Assembly (NCBI RefSeq): GCF_013297935.1 | Contig: NZ_JAAFIX010000013.1 | Span: 1 to 64,000 of the forward strand | Reading direction: 5' to 3' | DNA length: 64,000 nt | From: Rhodoferax sp. | GTDB lineage: Bacteria > Pseudomonadota > Gammaproteobacteria > Burkholderiales > Burkholderiaceae_C | Shown here: piece after piece, positions 61,905 to 64,000 of the stretch | Position numbering within the stretch: the stretch's first letter is position 1 | How the letters are laid out: each line of letters opens with the position of its first letter | Program-made: the position numbers and the translations under genes | The notes under the pieces: generated by a model | Seen by the model: only the letters and a program-made list of their open reading frames with translations | The model's database searches: none | What the model was told of the DNA's origin: nothing

Positions 61905-63098
61905 ATGACAAGCACCACCCCGGAAACCAAGGCCCCCGCAAGCGGCGGAGGCATGGCCTTTTTAAAAAACAACCTGCGTGAATACGGCTTGCTGATGTCG
62001 CTCGTCATCATCATGGTGTTCTTCCAGGTCAAGACAGACGGCACTCTTTTCCAACCCCTCAACCTCACCAACTTGATCCTGCAAAACAGCTACATCATCG
62101 TGATGGCGCTGGGCATGTTGCTGGTTATTGTGGCGGGCCATATCGACCTGTCGGTGGGCTCTGTGTGCGGCTTTGTCGGTGCGGTGGCTGCCGTGCTCAT
62201 GGTGAACTACAACTGGCACTACGTGCCAGCCACCATCGTCTGCCTTATCCTGGGCGGTGTTATTGGCGCGGCGCAAGGGTACTGGGTCGCGTTTTACAAA
62301 ATACCGTCGTTCATCGTGACCCTCGCGGGCATGCTGGTCTTCAAGGGCCTGGCCCTGGCCGTGCTCGAAGGCGCTTCGGTGGGCCCTTTCCCACCTGAGT
62401 TCCAGCTGCTCAGCACCGGCTTCATTCCCGATCCGTTTGCCGGTGAAACCTTGCGCGTCACGACCCTGGTCATCGGCATGCTGATTGCGTTGGTCATGTT
62501 GGTGAGCAAAGTGCGTGGCCGCGCCGACCGTGCCGCACACGGCATGGAAAACGAACCCGTTGTTTTCTTTGCGATTGCTAACTTGGTTTTCATCGGAATG
62601 ATCGTGGCCTTCAGCTACCAACTCGCCTCCTACAAGGGCCTGCCTAACGTGCTGGTGGTTATGTTGTTGTTGATGTTGGCCTACGACTTTGTGGCCTCCC
62701 GCACCACCATCGGCCGCCGTATCTACGCACTGGGCGGTAACGAGAAAGCCGCCAAGTTGTCGGGCATCCGCACCGAGCGCCTCACCTTCTACACCTTCAT
62801 CAACATGGGTGTGTTGGCCGCACTGGCCGGCTTGATTTTCGCGGCCCGTTTGAACACCGCCACGCCCAAGGCCGGCTTGGGTTTTGAACTCGACGTGATC
62901 GCAGCCTGTTTCATCGGTGGTGCATCCGCCTCCGGTGGTGTGGGCAAAGTGCTGGGCGCAGTCATCGGCGCTTTCATCATGGGCGTCATGAACAACGGCA
63001 TGTCCATCATGGGCATCGGCATCGACTGGCAACAAGTCATCAAGGGCCTGGTCTTGCTGGCCGCCGTCTGCTTCGACGTCTACAACAAAAACAAATAA
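61905..63098 (+). CDS. gguB: Sugar ABC transporter permease GguB
   Basis: 397 residues with about ten hydrophobic segments. The EAA-like block GRRIYALGGNEKAAKLSGIRTERL and the run GHIDLSVGSVCGFVGA identify a BPD_transp_2 permease of the monosaccharide type, longer than RbsC as expected for GguB. The ATG overlaps the gguA stop (TGAAATG spacing), so they are translated together. Confidence 0.95.
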   Translation: MTSTTPETKAPASGGGMAFLKNNLREYGLLMSLVIIMVFFQVKTDGTLFQPLNLTNLILQNSYIIVMALGMLLVIVAGHIDLSVGSVCGFVGAVAAVLMVNYNWHYVPATIVCLILGGVIGAAQGYWVAFYKIPSFIVTLAGMLVFKGLALAVLEGASVGPFPPEFQLLSTGFIPDPFAGETLRVTTLVIGMLIALVMLVSKVRGRADRAAHGMENEPVVFFAIANLVFIGMIVAFSYQLASYKGLPNVLVVMLLLMLAYDFVASRTTIGRRIYALGGNEKAAKLSGIRTERLTFYTFINMGVLAALAGLIFAARLNTATPKAGLGFELDVIAACFIGGASASGGVGKVLGAVIGAFIMGVMNNGMSIMGIGIDWQQVIKGLVLLAAVCFDVYNKNK

Positions 63099-63107
63099 GG
63101 CCTCGCC

Positions 63108-64000
63108 ATGTACTCTGCGACTAATGCCCGTTACAAGGGCGTGTTCCCTGTCGTCCCTACGACCTTTAACGACGCCGGTGAACTCGACCTGGAGAGCCAG
63201 AAACGCTGTGTCGATTTCATGATCGACGCCGGCTCCACCGGGCTGTGCATTCTGGCCAACTTCTCCGAGCAATTTGTGCTCGGCGATGCTGAGCGCGAAG
63301 TGCTCACCCAAACCATTCTGGCGCATGTGAACGGCAGGGTGCCGGTCATCGTGACCACCACGCACTTCAGCACCCAAGCCACTATGGCCCGCAGCGTGCA
63401 GGCTCAGGAGTGGGGTGCTGCCATGGTCATGGTCATGCCGCCATACCACGGCGCCACCATCCGCGTGCCTGAGGCGCAAATCTACGAGTACTTCACGCGC
63501 TTGTCGGACGCGATCAACATCCCCATCATGATCCAGGACGCACCGGTGAGCGGCACGCCGCTGTCGGTGCCATTCCTGGCCCGCATGGCGCAAGAGATCA
63601 AGCAGGTGTCGTACTTCAAGATAGAGACTGCGGGCGCGGCCTCCAAGTTGCGCGAACTCATCCGTGTGGGCGGTGCCGCCATTGAAGGCCCGTGGGATGG
63701 CGAAGAGGCCATCACCCTCATGCCCGATCTGGACGCCGGTGCCACCGGCGCCATGACCGGCGGCGCGTACCCTGATGGCATCTGCAAAATTGTGGATGCC
63801 TATGCGGCCGGCCGCCGTGAGGAGGCGGCTGCCCACTACCAGCAGTGGCTGCCCCTGATTAACTATGAGAACCGCCAGGGCGGCATACTGACCGCCAAGG
63901 CCCTGATGAAGGAAGGTGGCGTGATCGCCTGCGAAGCCGGTCGCCACCCCTTTCCCGCCATGCACCCCGACACCCGCGCTGGTCTTATCGACACCGCTAA
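63108..64000 (+). CDS. DapA-family dehydratase, likely L-2-keto-3-deoxyarabonate dehydratase (3' end cut)
   Basis: 297 codons are present, and the frame is still open at the window end (two bases of the next codon remain), close to the usual ~309-residue length. The Schiff-base Lys is Lys171 in YFKIETAG, where the Glu two residues on marks the keto-deoxy-acid dehydratase branch rather than DapA. GYP-type substrate loop and PTTFNDAGELD start fit. It converts L-2-keto-3-deoxyarabonate to alpha-ketoglutarate semialdehyde, completing the pentose route begun by the dehydratase at 55420. It lies nine bases after gguB. Confidence 0.88.
   Translation, partial: MYSATNARYKGVFPVVPTTFNDAGELDLESQKRCVDFMIDAGSTGLCILANFSEQFVLGDAEREVLTQTILAHVNGRVPVIVTTTHFSTQATMARSVQAQEWGAAMVMVMPPYHGATIRVPEAQIYEYFTRLSDAINIPIMIQDAPVSGTPLSVPFLARMAQEIKQVSYFKIETAGAASKLRELIRVGGAAIEGPWDGEEAITLMPDLDAGATGAMTGGAYPDGICKIVDAYAAGRREEAAAHYQQWLPLINYENRQGGILTAKALMKEGGVIACEAGRHPFPAMHPDTRAGLIDTA

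Noticed and set aside
61962-63965. Open frame of over 660 codons on the - strand
   Set aside because: Antisense of gguB and the DapA-family gene; His/Gly-rich shadow.
1-64000. CRISPR arrays, tRNA and rRNA genes, prophage
   Set aside because: No regularly spaced repeats, no cloverleaf with conserved arms and no phage structural genes were seen when reading both strands.

Overview
The window looks like chromosome from a high-GC betaproteobacterium of the Comamonadaceae (Rhodoferax/Curvibacter-like). The evidence is the tripartite tricarboxylate transporter remnant at the left edge, the betaproteobacterial second IF-1 gene, a ChvE-GguAB sugar transporter, consensus parS sites inside mnmG/rsmG, and a short dispersed intergenic repeat of a type I associate with this family (at least ten copies seen here). 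The genus is inference. No rRNA, tRNA, CRISPR array, prophage or transposase was found.

0-13 kb: the end of a TctA-type permease, a Leu/Ile/Val-type binding protein, a small secreted Ala/Lys/His-rich protein, a hotdog thioesterase, an amino-acid-type binding protein, an unknown exported protein, an ATP:cob(I)alamin adenosyltransferase, a GlcD/D-lactate dehydrogenase type flavoprotein, a LemA protein with a GIDE-like/EF-hand membrane partner, a large M60-type metalloprotease lipoprotein, and an HD-GYP protein with an altered catalytic site, overlapped by a membrane-anchored methyltransferase.

12.4-18.7 kb: the chromosome partition locus. mnmG, rsmG, a LysE exporter, parA, a small serine hydrolase and parB all lie on the minus strand. 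Four parS-like sites are present, three of them embedded in mnmG and rsmG coding sequence. A structured, nested inverted repeat lies between rsmG and lysE.

18.7-31 kb: a Crp/Fnr regulator facing a class II aldolase, a GMC oxidoreductase and a glutathione transferase; an MFS transporter; a chemoreceptor; YnfA; and a copper module (copA, copZ, cueR with two CueR-type operators) interrupted by a GNAT gene and a Fic-domain gene with a degenerate active site.

31-41 kb: the most interesting region. CreB/CreC two-component genes are followed by an AAA/DUF4143 ATPase gene flanked by a second, truncated copy of the creC 3' end. Beyond it is a cluster made of a VIT-vWA protein with a PEP-CTERM tail, an exosortase, an EpsI-like protein and a stand-alone GT51 glycosyltransferase. 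The cluster is preceded by three TTCAC motifs spaced exactly like a CreB 'cre tag'. It resembles an exosortase counterpart of the proteobacterial dedicated sortase system (kinase + regulator + VIT/vWA target + sortase).

41-49 kb: a Crp/Fnr regulator with a YgaP-like protein, remnants of a type III restriction gene and of a binding-protein gene, a glycine-zipper protein, dienelactone hydrolase, RdgC, a Spy-like protein, a DUF2189/DUF2788 operon behind a perfect FNR box, and a diguanylate cyclase. An AT-rich gap at 48.6-49.06 kb carries DnaA boxes and precedes minCDE.

49-64 kb: minCDE, an AsnC regulator, an FMN split-barrel protein, a glutamine amidotransferase, infA, a chemoreceptor, and a non-phosphorylative L-arabinose-type module: sugar-acid dehydratase, SDR dehydrogenase, LysR regulator, chvE-gguA-gguB and a DapA-family dehydratase cut by the window end.
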